Assembly (NCBI GenBank): GCA_029204225.1
Contig: CM055107.1
Span: 47,696,799-47,760,798 of the forward strand
DNA from: Diphasiastrum complanatum
Lineage: Eukaryota; Streptophyta; Lycopodiopsida; Lycopodiales; Lycopodiaceae
Reading direction: 5' to 3'
DNA length: 64,000 bases
Shown here in pieces: positions 31,240 to 43,036 of the stretch (within the stretch, counting starts at the first letter, position 1; the number at the start of each line of letters is the position of its first letter). The translations under genes and the position numbers were made by a program. Under the pieces are notes generated by a model. That model did not search any database. It was not told where the DNA came from and worked only from the letters and a program-made list of their open reading frames with translations.

Positions 31240-34200
31240 TCATCGCAACGCGCGCCACCTTTGGATGTTTTCACGAATGCCTTCTTCGGGCGGCGTTCGC
31301 GAGCTGCCTTTCTCCATATGACCTGGCCACTCGAAAGACTTTTTCTAAAGACTTTTTCTGGGCACAACTTTGGATGGAGGTCTCGGGCTACCGGTCAATC
31401 CGTTTGGCATCCCGTCTGTCCCACAGGTTCCACTCGACGTTGTCCACAGGTCGGAACTAATTGTACGTGAAACGGGCCTCGCTCGGAGAAACTGGGCCTA
31501 TGGACGGAAACCAGCAAAAGTGGTCCTTTTTCGTGTGTCCTAATTATGCTATCGTCGGGACCAATGGTCATTTTGACCAAACGATGTTGGAATCATGTCG
31601 GGCTGGATCTGTCTGGACAGTACGGGGCCCACGAGCCTTTCCACAGCATTTCGGGCCACTCCGGACCAGTCGGACCCATTACAGGTCCCCACCGGTCAAG
31701 TGTTCCTGAAGACTTTTTCTAGGCGGAACTTCGGACAGAGGTCTCGGGCTACCTGTCAATTTGTTCGGTGTCCCATCTATCCCCACAGGTTCTACTCGAC
31801 GTTGCCCACAAGTCAAAACTAACTGTACATGAAACGGGCCTCGTTCGGCGAAATTGGGCCTTTGGATGGAAACCAGCAAAAATGGTCCTTTTTCGTTTGC
31901 CCTAACTACGCTATCGCCGGGACCAATGGTCATTTTGACGAAACGACATCGGAATCATGTCGGGCCAGATCCGTCTGGTCAGTATGGGGCCCACGAGCCT
32001 TTCCATAGCATTCCGGTCCACTCTCGACAAGTCCGACCCATTCCAGGTCCCGACCGGTCAAGTGTCCCGGAAGGCTTTTTCTGGGCGGAACTTCGGATGG
32101 AGGTCTCAGGCTAACCGTCCATCCGTTCGGTGTTCCATGTCTACCCACAGGTTCCACTCGACGTTGCCTTCGGATGTTTTCCTGACTGCCTTCTTTGGGC
32201 AGCTTGGGCTAGGCTTAGCATATGTTTCCCGAATGCCTTCATCGGGCGGCATTTGCGAGCTGCGTTTCCCCATATGACCTGGCCACTCGAACGACTTTTT
32301 CTAAAGAGTTTTTCTGGGCGGAACTTCGGACGGAGGTCTCGGGCTACCCGTCAATCCGTACGGCATCCCGTCTATCCGCACAGGTTCCACTCGACGTTGC
32401 CCACAGGTCGGAACTGATTGTACGTGAAACAGGCCTCGTTTGGAGAAACTGGGCCTTTGGACGGAAACCAGCAAAAGTAGACCTTTTTTCGTGTGCCCTT
32501 ACTGCGCGATCGCCGGACCCATGGTCATTTTGTCCAAACGACGTTGGAATCTTGCCGGGCTAGATCCGTCTGTCAGTATGGGGTCCGGGAGCATATCCAC
32601 AGCATTTCGGGCCACTCTGGACAAGTCGGACCCATTCCAGGTCCCGACCGATCAAGTGTCCCTGAAGACTTTTTATGGGCGGAACTTCAAACGGAGGTCT
32701 CGGGCTACTCGTCAATCCGTTTGGCGTCCCGTTTGTCCCCACATGGTCCACTTGATGTTGCCCATAGGTTGGAACTAACTATACATGAAACGGGCCTCAT
32801 TCAGAGAAACAAGGCCTTTGGACAGAAACCAGCAAAAGTAGTCCTTTTTCGTGTGCCCTAAATGCGCTATCGGCGGGACCAATGGTCATTTTGAACAAAC
32901 GAAGTCGGAATCATGCCGAGCTCGATCCGTCTAGCCAATATGGGGCCTAACAGCCTTTCCATACCATTTTGGGACACTCCAAAAGAGTCCGACCCATTCC
33001 AAGTCCCGACCGGTCAAGTGTCCTTGAAGACTTTTTCTAGGCGGAATTTTGGACGGAGGTCTCGGGCTACCCGTCAATCCATTCGGCATCCTGTCTCTTC
33101 CCACAGGTTCCAGTCGACATTGCCAACAGTTCAAAACTGACCTCGTTTAGTGAAACGGGCCTCGTTTAGAGAAACTGGGCCTTTGGATGGAAACCAGGAA
33201 AAGTAGTCCTTTTTCGTGTGCCCTAATTGCGCTATCGCCGGTACCAATGGTCATTTTGACCAAACGACATCGGAAACATGTCGGGATGGATCCGTCTGCT
33301 CAGTATGGGGCCCACGAGCCTTTCCACAGCATTCCGGGCCACTCCGGACAAGTCGGACCCATTCCAGTCCCGACCGGTCAAGTGTCCCTGAAGACTTTTT
33401 TTTAGGCGGAACTTCGAATAGAGGTCTCGGGCTACCCGTCAATCCATTTGGCATCCTGTCTGTCCCCACAGGTTCCACTCGACGTTGTCCACAGGTCGGA
33501 ACTAGTTTACGTGATACCGTCCTCGCTCGGAGAAATTGGGCCTATGGATGGAAACCAGCAAAAGTAGTCCTTTTTCGTGTGTCCTAACTGCAGTATCGCC
33601 GGGACCAATGGTCATTTTGACCAAACGACGTCGGAATCATGCCGGGCTGGATCCGACTGGTTAGTATGGGGTCCACGAGCCTTTCCAGAGCATTTCGGGC
33701 CACTCCGGACAAGTCGGACCCATTCCAGGTCTCGACCGGTCAAGTGTCCCTGAAGATTTTTTCTAGGCGGAACTTCGGACAGAGGTCTCGGGCTACCCGT
33801 CAATTTGTTTGGTGTCCCATCCATCCCCACAGGTTCTACTTGATGTTGCCCACAGGTCAGAACTAAATGTATGTGAAACGGGCCTGGTTCTGCGAAACTG
33901 GGCCTTTGGATGGAAACCAGCAAAACTAGTCCTTTTTCGTGTGCCCTAACTGTGCTATCGCCGGGACCAATGGTCATTTTGACGAAACGACATCGGAATC
34001 ATGTCGGGCTAGATCCGTCTGGTCAGTATGGGGCCCACGAGCCTTTCCACAGCATTCTGGGCCACTCTGGACAAGTCGGACCCATTCCAGTCCCGACCAG
34101 TCAAGTGTCCCTAAAGACTTTTTCTAGGCGGAACTTTGAATAGAGGTCTCGGGCTACCCGTCAATCCGTTTGGCATCCTGTCTGTCCCCACGGGTTCCAC

Positions 34201-36660
34201 TCGACGTTGTCCACAGGTCGGAACTGATTGTACGTGATACCTTCCTCTCTCGAAAAAACTGTTCCTTTGTACGGAAACCAGCAAAAGTAGTCCTTTTTCG
34301 TGTGCTAGGCCTAACTGCGGTATCGCTGGGACCAATGGTCACTTTGACCAAACGATGTCAGAATCATGCCAGGTTGGATCCGTCTGGTCAGTATGGGGTC
34401 CACGAGCCTTTCCACAATATTTTGAGCCACTCCAGACAAGTCGGACCTGACCGGTCAAGTGTCCCTGAAGACTTTTTCTAGGCGGAACTTTAGACAGAGG
34501 TCTCGGGCTACCCATCAATTTGTTTGGTGTCCCATCCATCCCCACAGGTTCCACTTGATGTTGCCCATAGGTCAGAACTAAATGTACGTGAAACGGGCCT
34601 GGTTCCAGCGAAACTAGGCCTTTCAACGAAAACCAGCAAAACTAGTCCTTTTTCGTGTGCCCTAACTACACTATCGCCGGGACCAATGGTCATTTTGACC
34701 AAACGAAGTCGGAATCATGCCGGGCTGGATCCGTCTGGTCTGTATGGGGCCTAAGTGCCTTTCCACAGTATTTCGGGACACTCCGGACAAGTCTGACCCA
34801 GTCCTAGTCCCGACCGGTCAACCCACCTTGAAGACTTTTTCTTGGCGGAATTTCGAACGGAAGTCTCGGGCTTGCTAGAATTGAAAAGTTTTCTATGGAC
34901 CAGTTTTATGTGCTGAGTCAATAGCTATTTGAACCTGTACAAATATGCCAAAGCCCCCACAAGAGCTGCATTATTATAAGTCATGGGCTCAGTTTGTTGA
35001 TGGTTGGATCTACTGTCTCCCCACAGGTTCCATTAGACGTTGCCCATAGGTCAAAACTGACTATGCGTGAAACGGACCTCGTTCAGAGAAACTGGGCCTT
35101 TGGACGGAAACCAGCAAAAGTTATCCCTTTTCGTGTGCCCTAACTGCGATATCGCCGAGACCAATGGTCATTTTGAGCAAACGACGTTGGAATCACGCTG
35201 GGTTTATTCGTCTGGTCAGTATGGGGCCCACGAGCCTTTGCACAGCATTTCACTCCACTCCGGACAAGTCCGACCCATTCCAAGTCCCGACCGGTCAAGT
35301 GTCCCTGAAGACTTTTTCTGGGTGGAACTTCGGACGGAAGTCTCGGGCTAACCGTCAATCTGTTCGGCGTCCGTCTGTGCCCATAGGTTCCACTCGACAT
35401 TGCCCACAGGTCAGAGTTGATTGTACGTGAAACCATCCTTGCTCGGAGAAACTGGGCCTTTGGACGGAAATCGGCAAAAGTAGTCCTTTTTCGTGTGCGC
35501 TAATTGCGGTATCGCCAGGACTAATGGTCATTTTGACCAAATGACGTCGGAATCATGCCGGCCTAGATCCGTCTGGTCAGTACGGGGTCCACGAGCCTTT
35601 CCACAGCATTTCGGGCCACTCCTGACAAGTCGGACCCATTCCAGGTCTTGATCGGTCAAGCGTCCCTGAAGACTTTTTCTAGGCGGAACTTTGGACTGAG
35701 GTCTCGGGCTACCCGTCCATCCATTCTGCATTCCGTCTATCCCCACAGGTTCCACTCAACGTTGTCCGCAGGTCGGAGTTGATTGCACGTGAAACTGTCC
35801 TTGCTCAGACCAACTGGGCATTTGGACGAAAATCGGCAAAAGTAGTCCTTTTTCGTGTGCCCTAACTACGGTATCGTCGGGACCAATGGTCATTTTGACC
35901 AAACGTTGTCGAAATCATGCCGGGCTAGATCTGTCTGGTCAGTATGGGGCCCACAAGCATTTCCACAGCATTCCGGGCCACTCCGGACAAGTTCGACCCA
36001 TTCCAGGTTCCGACCGGTCAAGTGTCCCTGAAGACTTTTTCTGGGCAAAACTTCGGACGGAGGTCTCGGGCTTACCGTCAATCTGTTCGGCATCCTGTCT
36101 CTACCCACAGGTTCCACTCGACGTTGCCTTCGGATGCCTTCCTGAATGCCTTCTTCGAGTGGCTTGGGCTAGGCTTAGCATATGTTTCCCGAATGCCTTC
36201 TTTAGGCGGCATTCGCGAGCTGCCTTTCCCCATATGACCAGGCCACTCGAAAGACTTTTTCTAAAGAGTTTTTTCGGGCTGAACTTCGGACGGAGGTCTT
36301 GGGCTACCCGTCAATCCGTACGGGATCCCGTCCATCCCCACAAGTTTCACTCGATGTTGCCCACAGGTCGGAACTGACTGTATGTGAAACGGGCCTCGTT
36401 TGGAGAAACTGGGCCTTTGGATGGAAACCAGCAAAAGTTGACCGTTTTCGTGTGCCCTTACTGCGCGATCGTTGGGACCCATGGTCATTTTGTCCAAACG
36501 ACGTTGGAATCATGTCAGGCTGGATCCGTCTGGTTAGTATGGGGTCCACGAGCCTATCCACAGCATTCCGGGCGACACCGGACAAGTCGGACCCATTCCA
36601 GGTCCCGACCGATCAAGTGTCCCTAAAGCATTTTTCTAGGCGGAACTTCAAACGGAGGTT
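31240..36660 (+). repeat. 361-bp tandem satellite array with long variant units
   Basis: The landmark 'aatggtcattttg' recurs at about 31563, 31925, 32520, 32881, 33246, 33608, 33968, 34334, 34687, 35162, 35523, 35884 and 36483, giving a basic period of about 361 bases. Two intervals of about 597 bases carry an extra 238-base segment (32163-32400 and 36123-36360) with 'ggcttgggctaggcttagca', and a truncated form starts the array (31250). One unit is interrupted by about 115 unrelated bases (34873-35015). The array is more GC-rich than its flanks. Open frames on both strands repeat with the monomer and are not genes. Confidence 0.95.
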
Positions 36661-36683
36661 TGCAAAGTTTGCAAATTTAAAAG

Positions 36684-36905
36684 TAATAAACAAACTCACA
36701 ACTTTGACATTTGTCCACCATCGTACAAAGGAGTGGATGCCAAGCCGCGGATCATCTTTTCTGCCCTCGTCAATGTGGGTTCGAGTGGGTTCGTAAAGAA
36801 TGCATCCATCATGTCATCCATGTTGCTCTCATGATCATGCATTGTGAATCACACATCCTCGTGTATTGTGTCTCCTTGAGACATATCTTCGTGGAAGTCC
36901 GCATG
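36684..36905 (-). pseudogene. CACTA transposon TNP2-like N-terminal fragment
   Basis: The minus strand reads DFHEDMSQGDTIHED, a stop, then MDDMMDAFFTNPLEPTLTRA, then STPLYDGGQMSKL and a leucine-rich run. This resembles the segment just before the transposase domain of CACTA (TNP2-type) proteins: an acidic region, then 'PLY-G---SKL' and a hydrophobic line. It breaks at the satellite edge on one side. Copia-B is inserted about 100 bases upstream on the minus strand. The assignment is by pattern only. Confidence 0.4.
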
Positions 36906-37007
36906 TGCACGTAGGGAAAGTGGTGGCTCTCGTGCGCTTGCATGTCTGAATCTTGTTGGTTATATGGCAGCGTCTGGTTGAATTATTCTATTATCATGCG
37001 AATGAGA

Positions 37008-37649
37008 TGTTGATTTCACACGTGTGGACTGTCCACAACATGTACTTGTGATCTCCTAAGGTGTGTAGATGCGCCAAGATCAAGACTAGATTGAGATTCA
37101 AGATCTATCTTTGATTCTATGGCAAAAACACACTACTACATGCATTCAATCACTTCCAACTCTCAAAAGTGTTCCAAAAATAATCTAAGTAAAAACAAGC
37201 TGCTCTCCTCGGGTAAAAAATAAAAAATCATCATGAGCTCTCGGGTAGAGAGAAAGCTAGAAAACCAATTACTCACAAAATCCACTCAATCTCAAAATCA
37301 ATTAGATCCAAATGAGAAGTACAATGATACTAGTAGATCCACAAGCTACCACTATGCTTAACTATGATTGGCAAACCTCAAATTCGATTGGACCCCTCAA
37401 GGTTCCACCTCTAAATCCTATTGGACCTCTTAAATTTCATGAAACAAAAGTATTACACTTGTCTACACTCTAATTGGCATGAGTTTTGCCTCTTACTCTA
37501 TTCTGGCTAAATAGTGGCATTACAAGTGGAAATGGGTAATTTGCCATCTATGCCAAATTTGGTCCTATCAACATCCTACACCTAGATGCTTGATATAAAA
37601 ACATAAGACCCCTATATCTAACATAGATAATCTTTTTCAATTCTTTACA
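37008..37649 (-). mobile_element. 3' LTR of copia-B
   Basis: This 642-bp LTR is homologous to 42388-43031 and, more distantly, to 2958-3651. It keeps a segment at about 37142-37225 that the 5' LTR lacks, and lacks about 80 bases near 37372 that the 5' LTR has. Both are deletions that arose after insertion or during copying. Confidence 0.93.
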
Positions 37650-37667
37650 CTCCTCCTAAAAAATTAT

Positions 37668-38666
37668 CTATGAAGATTTGAGCATTGATCTTGATATAAG
37701 TCCAAGATTAGATCTATGCTTGATGAAAGCACTGTTGCTCAAAGGCTTGGTGAGTAGATCGACAATACAAGAGGCCGAGTTGACATGCTCCAAATAGATT
37801 TCGCCTCCTCTCACAAAATGGTGTGCCACTTCTATATGCTTGCTTCTTGCATGAAATATGGGACTATTGGCAAGAGCTTGGGCCGAGATATTATCACACT
37901 TGATAATTGGTAGATCATATTCCTTGATGCACTTTAGCTCCAATAATAATCTCTTGATCCAAAACACCTCTTTGGTGGTTGTAGTGAGTGCTTGGTACTC
38001 GGTCTCACATGAAGAGAGAGATATAGTATCTTGCTTTTTGGAAAGCCAAGATATTAGATTGCCTCCAAGAAAGATAGTGTAAGCACTAATAGACTTTCGA
38101 TCCATCTTGTCACTTGCAAAATCTGAATCCGAGTAGCTAACAATGGATAGATCTTCACTTTTATAAAGTAGACCATAATCACAAGATGAAGATACATATC
38201 TTAGAATCCTCTTGGCCATCTTCCAATGATTAATCATAGAATCTTGCATAAATTGACTCAATTTGTGCACACAAAAACTTATATCGGGCCTAGTAATGGT
38301 AAGCCAAACCAAGGAGCCTACAAGACTCCTAAAAAGTGTGATGTCCTCAAAGGATCTTTCATCACCTTTATTAGGATCTTTTGCAATTTGCTCCATTGCA
38401 GTATCTATGCTCTTAGAATTTTCCATATGGAATTTATTCAACATAGAGTGAGCATATCTAGGTTGGCATATAAAAATATGATCTTCATAAAAATCAATCT
38501 CTAGGCCTAGGATGTAATGTATTTGTCCTAGATCTTGCATTTTAAACTCACATCCAAGTGCTAGCTTAGTTTCATCAACTAGCTTGATACAACTTCCACA
38601 AAGAATAATGTCATCAACATAAATTAGAAGAATGACAATATTACTATCAACAAACTTTAGATACAT
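37668..38666 (-). pseudogene. Copia-B RT C-terminus and RNase H
   Basis: The segment starts with the RT active site (LIYVDDIILCG), followed by QDLGQIHYILGLEI, a TP/AMEQ-type line, FRSLVGSLVWLTITRPDISF and RNase H blocks (GYSDSDFASDKMDRKSIS, SLSSCETEYQAL, IKCDNISAQALA, RSKHIEVAHHFVR). The acidic residues D-E-D and the terminal His are present. It ends normally near the purine tract. The frame is separated from the upstream RT half by a frameshift and a stop between 38733 and 38666. Confidence 0.92.
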
Positions 38667-38732
38667 GGAAAGATCATAGTCATAAAGAGTAAATCATAGT
38701 GAGATAAGGAAAGAATTAAGTCTTCAATACCA

Positions 38733-40112
38733 TTATCTTGGTGCTTGCTTGAGTCCATAAAGACTTTTGAAGAGAAAGCACACTTTGAACTCATTCTTGA
38801 TGAATCCTTGAGGTTGTTCCATATAGATCTCCTCCTCAAGATAATCATTTAAAAAATCATTGGATACATCTAATTGGAACACCTTCCACTTAAAGAAATA
38901 GGCAAGAGAAATAAGAATTCTTATTGTCACCATCTTTGCAATGGGTGCAAAGGTCTCCTCATAATCAAGGCCATGGATTTGAGCAAATACTTTGGCACAT
39001 AATCTTGCTTTATACTTGTTGATGGTGCCATCTTGATTGTACTTGATCCAGAATAACCATTTGCAACCAATCACATGCTTGTTGGATGGAGGATCCACAA
39101 GCTCCCAAGTATTGTTGGTGATCAATTCATCATACTCTTGCTTCATGACATCATACCACTCCTTGGTATTGAGTGCCTCTTGTACATTCTTTGGCTCTTC
39201 ATGAGAGACATAAAAAACATAATTAGTGGAATCAAGATCCACATGTTTGCCTTTGTCAACATATGAGAGCCTCTTAGGCTCGGATCCATCTCTCATGGAT
39301 CTTCTTGGTGAGAAAATCCAAGGAGAGTCTTCTTCAATTCTCGACCCCATCACATCATAATTGTCTTCAAAATCAATAATAGGTGATGCATCCATAGACT
39401 TCTTGATCTCAGCCTCTTCAAAAGATGAATGTTGATCTTCATGAAAGACAACATCTCTACTTTCAATAACTTGAGAAATAGAGAGTACAAAGACTCTATA
39501 GGCCTTTTTGGTGGATGAGTATCCAATCATGATCCCTTTGCATGCACTAGGATCTTCCTTCTTCCTTGTTTCCAAGGGAATATGGGCAAAGCATATGCAT
39601 CCAAAAACTCTAAGGTGATCAACCTTAGGCTTCTTCAAATATAAGATTTCATATGGTGACTTTCCTCCAAGAGCTATATGTGGGAGCCTATTGCAAAGAT
39701 AATTTGCACAATTAATGGCTTCTCCCCAAAAATGTTTGGGCAAAGATGCCTCAATTCTCATAGATTTTGCACATTCACATAGAGATCTATCCTTTCTCTC
39801 GGCCACTCCATTTTGAGATGGAGAATAGGCACAAGAGAACCCTTTTTTAATGCCTTCAAGCTCACAAACATCATGAAATTTATTGGAGATATATTCACCA
39901 CCTCCATCACATCTAAGAGCTTTAATCTTGAATGAGAATTGCTTCTCTACATAAGCTTTGAAAATAAGGAAATGATCAAGCACCATAGATTTAGAAGCAA
40001 GAAGATATATCCAAGTGAATCTTGTGAAATCATCAATGAAAGCAACAAAACAAGTGGCTCCTCCCATGCTTATAGTTGATGAGAAATGCACATCCGAGTG
40101 GATTAGCTCCAA
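38733..40112 (-). pseudogene. Copia-B integrase and N-terminal RT
   Basis: The integrase core begins ELIHSDV and contains FIDDFTRFTWIYLL, LRCDGGGEY and SQNGVAERKDRS, so the D, D and E residues can be located. The shared integrase block with FWGEAINCANYLCNRLP follows, then a linker rich in acidic and Ser residues. RT then starts with NTWELVDPP, CKWLFWIKYNQDG, DYEETFAPIAKM and LDVSNDFLND and ends at SLYGLKQAPR, where the frame is lost. The first RT aspartate is kept in LDVS. It copied and inserted element DNA in the cytoplasmic particle and nucleus. Confidence 0.93.
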
Positions 40113-40341
40113 AGGATGCTTGTTTTTTTATAGAAGATCTTGTAAATGGCTTTTTGTGAGATTTAGCAATAGCACAAGCCTCACAAGGCTTGATCTTCTT
40201 GGAGAATGACTTTGTCAAGCCAATAGCTTTGGTCTCTTTGATCATAGAGAGCATGGATTTGTAGTTGGGATGTCCCAACCTCCTATGCCATAATTCCTCC
40301 ATAGAGAGCTTGTTCACAAGAGCAATATTACAAGAATTCAC
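40033..40341 (-). pseudogene. Copia-B pre-integrase zinc region
   Basis: The segment has LWHRRLGHPN followed by CEACAIAKSHKKPF, the HHCC zinc-binding region that precedes copia integrase. The frame leaves the integrase frame at an A-run near 40120-40126, and the tail after KKQA is out of frame. It belongs to one ancestral polyprotein with its neighbours. Confidence 0.88.
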
Positions 40342-40355
40342 ATATTCATTTGGAT

Positions 40356-41177
40356 CTAGTTTATAGATGCCTCAAAATCTAGATCCGAATGCAGTATCTC
40401 ATCATTATTCTTGATAGTACAAGTATCAACTTTGAATTTTACATCAAGGCCGTTATCAAGAAATTGGCCAACACTAATGAGATTCTTAGTAAGCTTAGGC
40501 ACATAAAGCACTTTAGAAAGAGAAAGAGCTTTAGAGGATGCAGGATTTAAGGGAATGTTCCCTATGCCTTCAATAGGACATTCAAAATCATTTGCAGTGT
40601 ATATTGATTTCTTGACTCTGTCATAAGGTGCAATAGAAGAGAAAGAATCCTTGGAGCTACACATATGTGAACAGGCTCCACTGTCAATATACCACAAGCC
40701 GTCCTTCTTGAAAGGAGTGGATGAGAAGCTAGAGACCATAAGAGATCCCTCTCCATCACTTGCAATAGTGTCTTCCTTATCATTTGTGATGTTGGCTTGC
40801 TTGAGTTGATTCTTCTTCTTGAAGCAATTGGTGGCATAATTGCCTTTATTGCCACAATAAAAGCACTTGATCTTCTTCTTCTTGAGCTTGGATGATGAGG
40901 CATTAGAGGAATCATCTTCCTCCTCATCTTTGTCTTTGGATTTGGCTTTGTTCTTGCTTGAGGATTGTTGAAATTGGTTCTTGCTCCTCCCTTTGTGCTT
41001 GTCCTTGGCAAAGAGGGCTTTGCCATCATTATGAGTGAGAGAAAGCTTGTCCATCCTCAAGAGCTTGTACTCTTGTCTTGATTCTTCATAAATTAGCACA
41101 TTTTGGAGAGCCTCCAAACTTGGTAGCTCCTCCTTAATGGCATAGGATTGGACAAGGTTATCAAATTCACTTCTCAA
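40356..41177 (-). pseudogene. Copia-B Gag C-terminus and protease
   Basis: This 273-codon frame continues the Gag domain (EFDNLVQSYAIKEELPSLEAL), then a Lys/Asp/Ser-rich stretch, the zinc knuckle CFYCGNKGNYATNC (its His position is replaced by Asn), and the protease (WYIDSGACSHM, intact DSG), ending with YVPKLTKNLISVGQ. Compared with copia-A the knuckle GHYATNC is changed to GNYATNC, which should weaken zinc binding. It is broken from the Gag start by frameshifts. Confidence 0.92.
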
Positions 41178-41254
41178 GCCATTGAGAATGACTTGGACTA
41201 GCTCATTTTGATTAATGGAATCACCAATGCAAGCAAGCTCTCTATGAATATATT

Positions 41255-41637
41255 TTACTCTAAAAACATAACTAGATGCACTCTCATCACTCTTTTGGCT
41301 ACTTTGAAAGAATTTATAAGAGTGAGGAGCCTAGAGGTGTTCCTAGCCTCATAGATAGTCTTGAGGCAATCCCAACCTTCTTTGGCTGTTGTACAAGTAC
41401 CTATCTCCCTCAATATCTCATTAGAGACATTCATCTTAATGTAGTGGAGAGCCATCCTAGATCTCTTTTTGTATTTTTGAACCTCTTGAAGAACTTGTGG
41501 TTCTTTTTCAAGGCCAAGAACTATGTCCATCACGTCTTGAAGATCAAGATGGACTCCATCCTCATCTTCCAGATTGAATAGTTTGAAGTGGACAATCTTT
41601 CACTTGGTTCCAACAAAGATAAACTCATTGAAGCCAT
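41255..41637 (-). pseudogene. Copia-B Gag N-terminus, frameshifted
   Basis: The ancestral start is the ATG at 41635-41637, aligned with copia-A. The frame is lost after about 30 codons by a one-base deletion near 41540-41555 and resumes as MDIVLGLEKEPQVLQEVQKY. It is lost again near 41310 by a four-base deletion relative to copia-A, ending at 41255. With two frameshifts no full Gag can be made. Confidence 0.88.
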
Positions 41638-42374
41638 TTGAAGTGAAGAAAACTCAAATGATGAACAATAAATGTTGCTACACACTCTCAATAGAATCCA
41701 ATAATGAAGTACTATCTCCTCCTATGAAAGATCTTGCAACTATTTGTGAATTGATTCTCACTAGCTACTCAAATCTCTTTAAAACAAGATCTATTTCATA
41801 TCAAATGATGGAATATAGACAAAGTTAGGATCATTTACTCTTAGCATGTGCGAAATACACTAAGTAATCAAATTTGACTCAAACTCACTGATATTGCATG
41901 AAACAAACTGGCTATGATCTCAAAACAATGTCTAGATCACTTATAGATGAGATTGGTAACCACACAACTGTGAACAGAGATCTAACAAGCAATCTCTTGA
42001 CCAAACCAAATGTGTCCACCCAAGTCTAGGTTCCCTACCTAACCCTCTTCAAAAGATTATAACTTCTGATTGGCTCAACCAAATGGAATGAAACTGATTG
42101 CATCAAAAACTAGACAAAAATAGCTTCAAAACAAGCTATCAAGCAAGATAAATAGATTAAGCATGAGAGAGTACTCTCAATTTGAAATTGGATATTCCTC
42201 ACACGTGTTTGAGCACCTGATTCCGTACAGTACCAGGTCAGACCCAATCAATGCCCTGATGATCTCTTTTGATCCAAAGTTAGACAAGATAGCTAGGAAA
42301 ATGGATCTTGACAAGCTCAAGATTGATGAAAAGTTTTCACTTAAATGGATCAAAATGAATGGTAATCTTAAGTA

Positions 42375-42387
42375 GACTCTGATATCA
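42375..42387 (-). other. Primer-binding site of copia-B
   Basis: TGATATCAGAGTC on the minus strand directly abuts the 5' LTR and resembles the tRNA-Met site TGGTATCAGAGC with one change in the core. Confidence 0.8.
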
Positions 42388-43031
42388 TGTTGATTTCACA
42401 CGTGTGGACTGTCCACAACATGTACTTGTGATCTCCTAAGGTGTGTAGATGCACCAAGATCAAGACTAGATTGAGATTTAAAATCTATCTTTAATTATAT
42501 GGCAAAAACACACTACTACATGCATAGAAAATCATCATGAGCTCTCGGGTAGAGACAGAAAGCTAGAAAACCAATTACTCACAAAATCCACTCAATCTCA
42601 AAATCAATTAGATCCAAATGAGGAGTACAATGATACTAGTAGATCCACAAGCTGACACTATGCTTAACTATGATTGGACCACACTTTGCCACCTCTTAAT
42701 CCTATTGGACCATTGATCCATTCACCTCTAAATTCTATTGGACCATTTTCAAGCAAACCTCAAATTCTATTGGACCCCTCAAGGTTCCACCTCTAAATCC
42801 TATTGGACCTCTTAAATTTCATGAAACAAAAGTATTACACTTGTCTACACTCTAATTGGCATGAGTTTAGCCTCTTACTCTATTTTGGCTAAATAGTGGC
42901 ATTACAAGTGGAAATGGGTAATTTGCTATCTATGCCAAATTTGGTCCTATCAATATCCTACACCTAGATGCTTGATATAAAAACATAAGACCCCTATATA
43001 TAACATAGATAATCTTTTTCATTTCTTCACA
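42388..43031 (-). mobile_element. 5' LTR of copia-B
   Basis: This 644-bp LTR has TG...CA ends. Its outer edge is followed by the target-site duplication TGAGA. It has a private deletion at about 42525 relative to the 3' LTR. Confidence 0.93.
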
Positions 43032-43036
43032 TGAGA

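Larger units (their letters stand above)
37008..43031 (-). mobile_element. Structurally complete Ty1/copia element (copia-B)
   Basis: The element has LTRs at both ends (37008-37649 and 42388-43031), each TG...CA. It is flanked by a perfect 5-bp duplication TGAGA at 37003-37007 and 43032-43036. The primer site TGATATCAGAGTC (42375-42387) and the purine tract TTAGGAGGAG (37650-37659, minus) sit in the right places. Internal coding order is gag, protease, integrase, RT, RNase H. Frameshifts in gag, between the pre-integrase region and integrase, and in RT make it inactive by itself. The LTRs are nearly identical apart from one private deletion in each. Confidence 0.96.

Noticed and set aside
31110-36626. 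Many ORFs of 60-165 codons on both strands in the 31-36.6 kb region
   Set aside because: They repeat with the 361-bp satellite period, occur on both strands at once and have no domain features. They result from the GC-richer monomer sequence.
31240-36660. CRISPR-like reading of the regular repeats
   Set aside because: Units are 361 bp contiguous monomers without short repeats and unique spacers, in a plant nuclear context.
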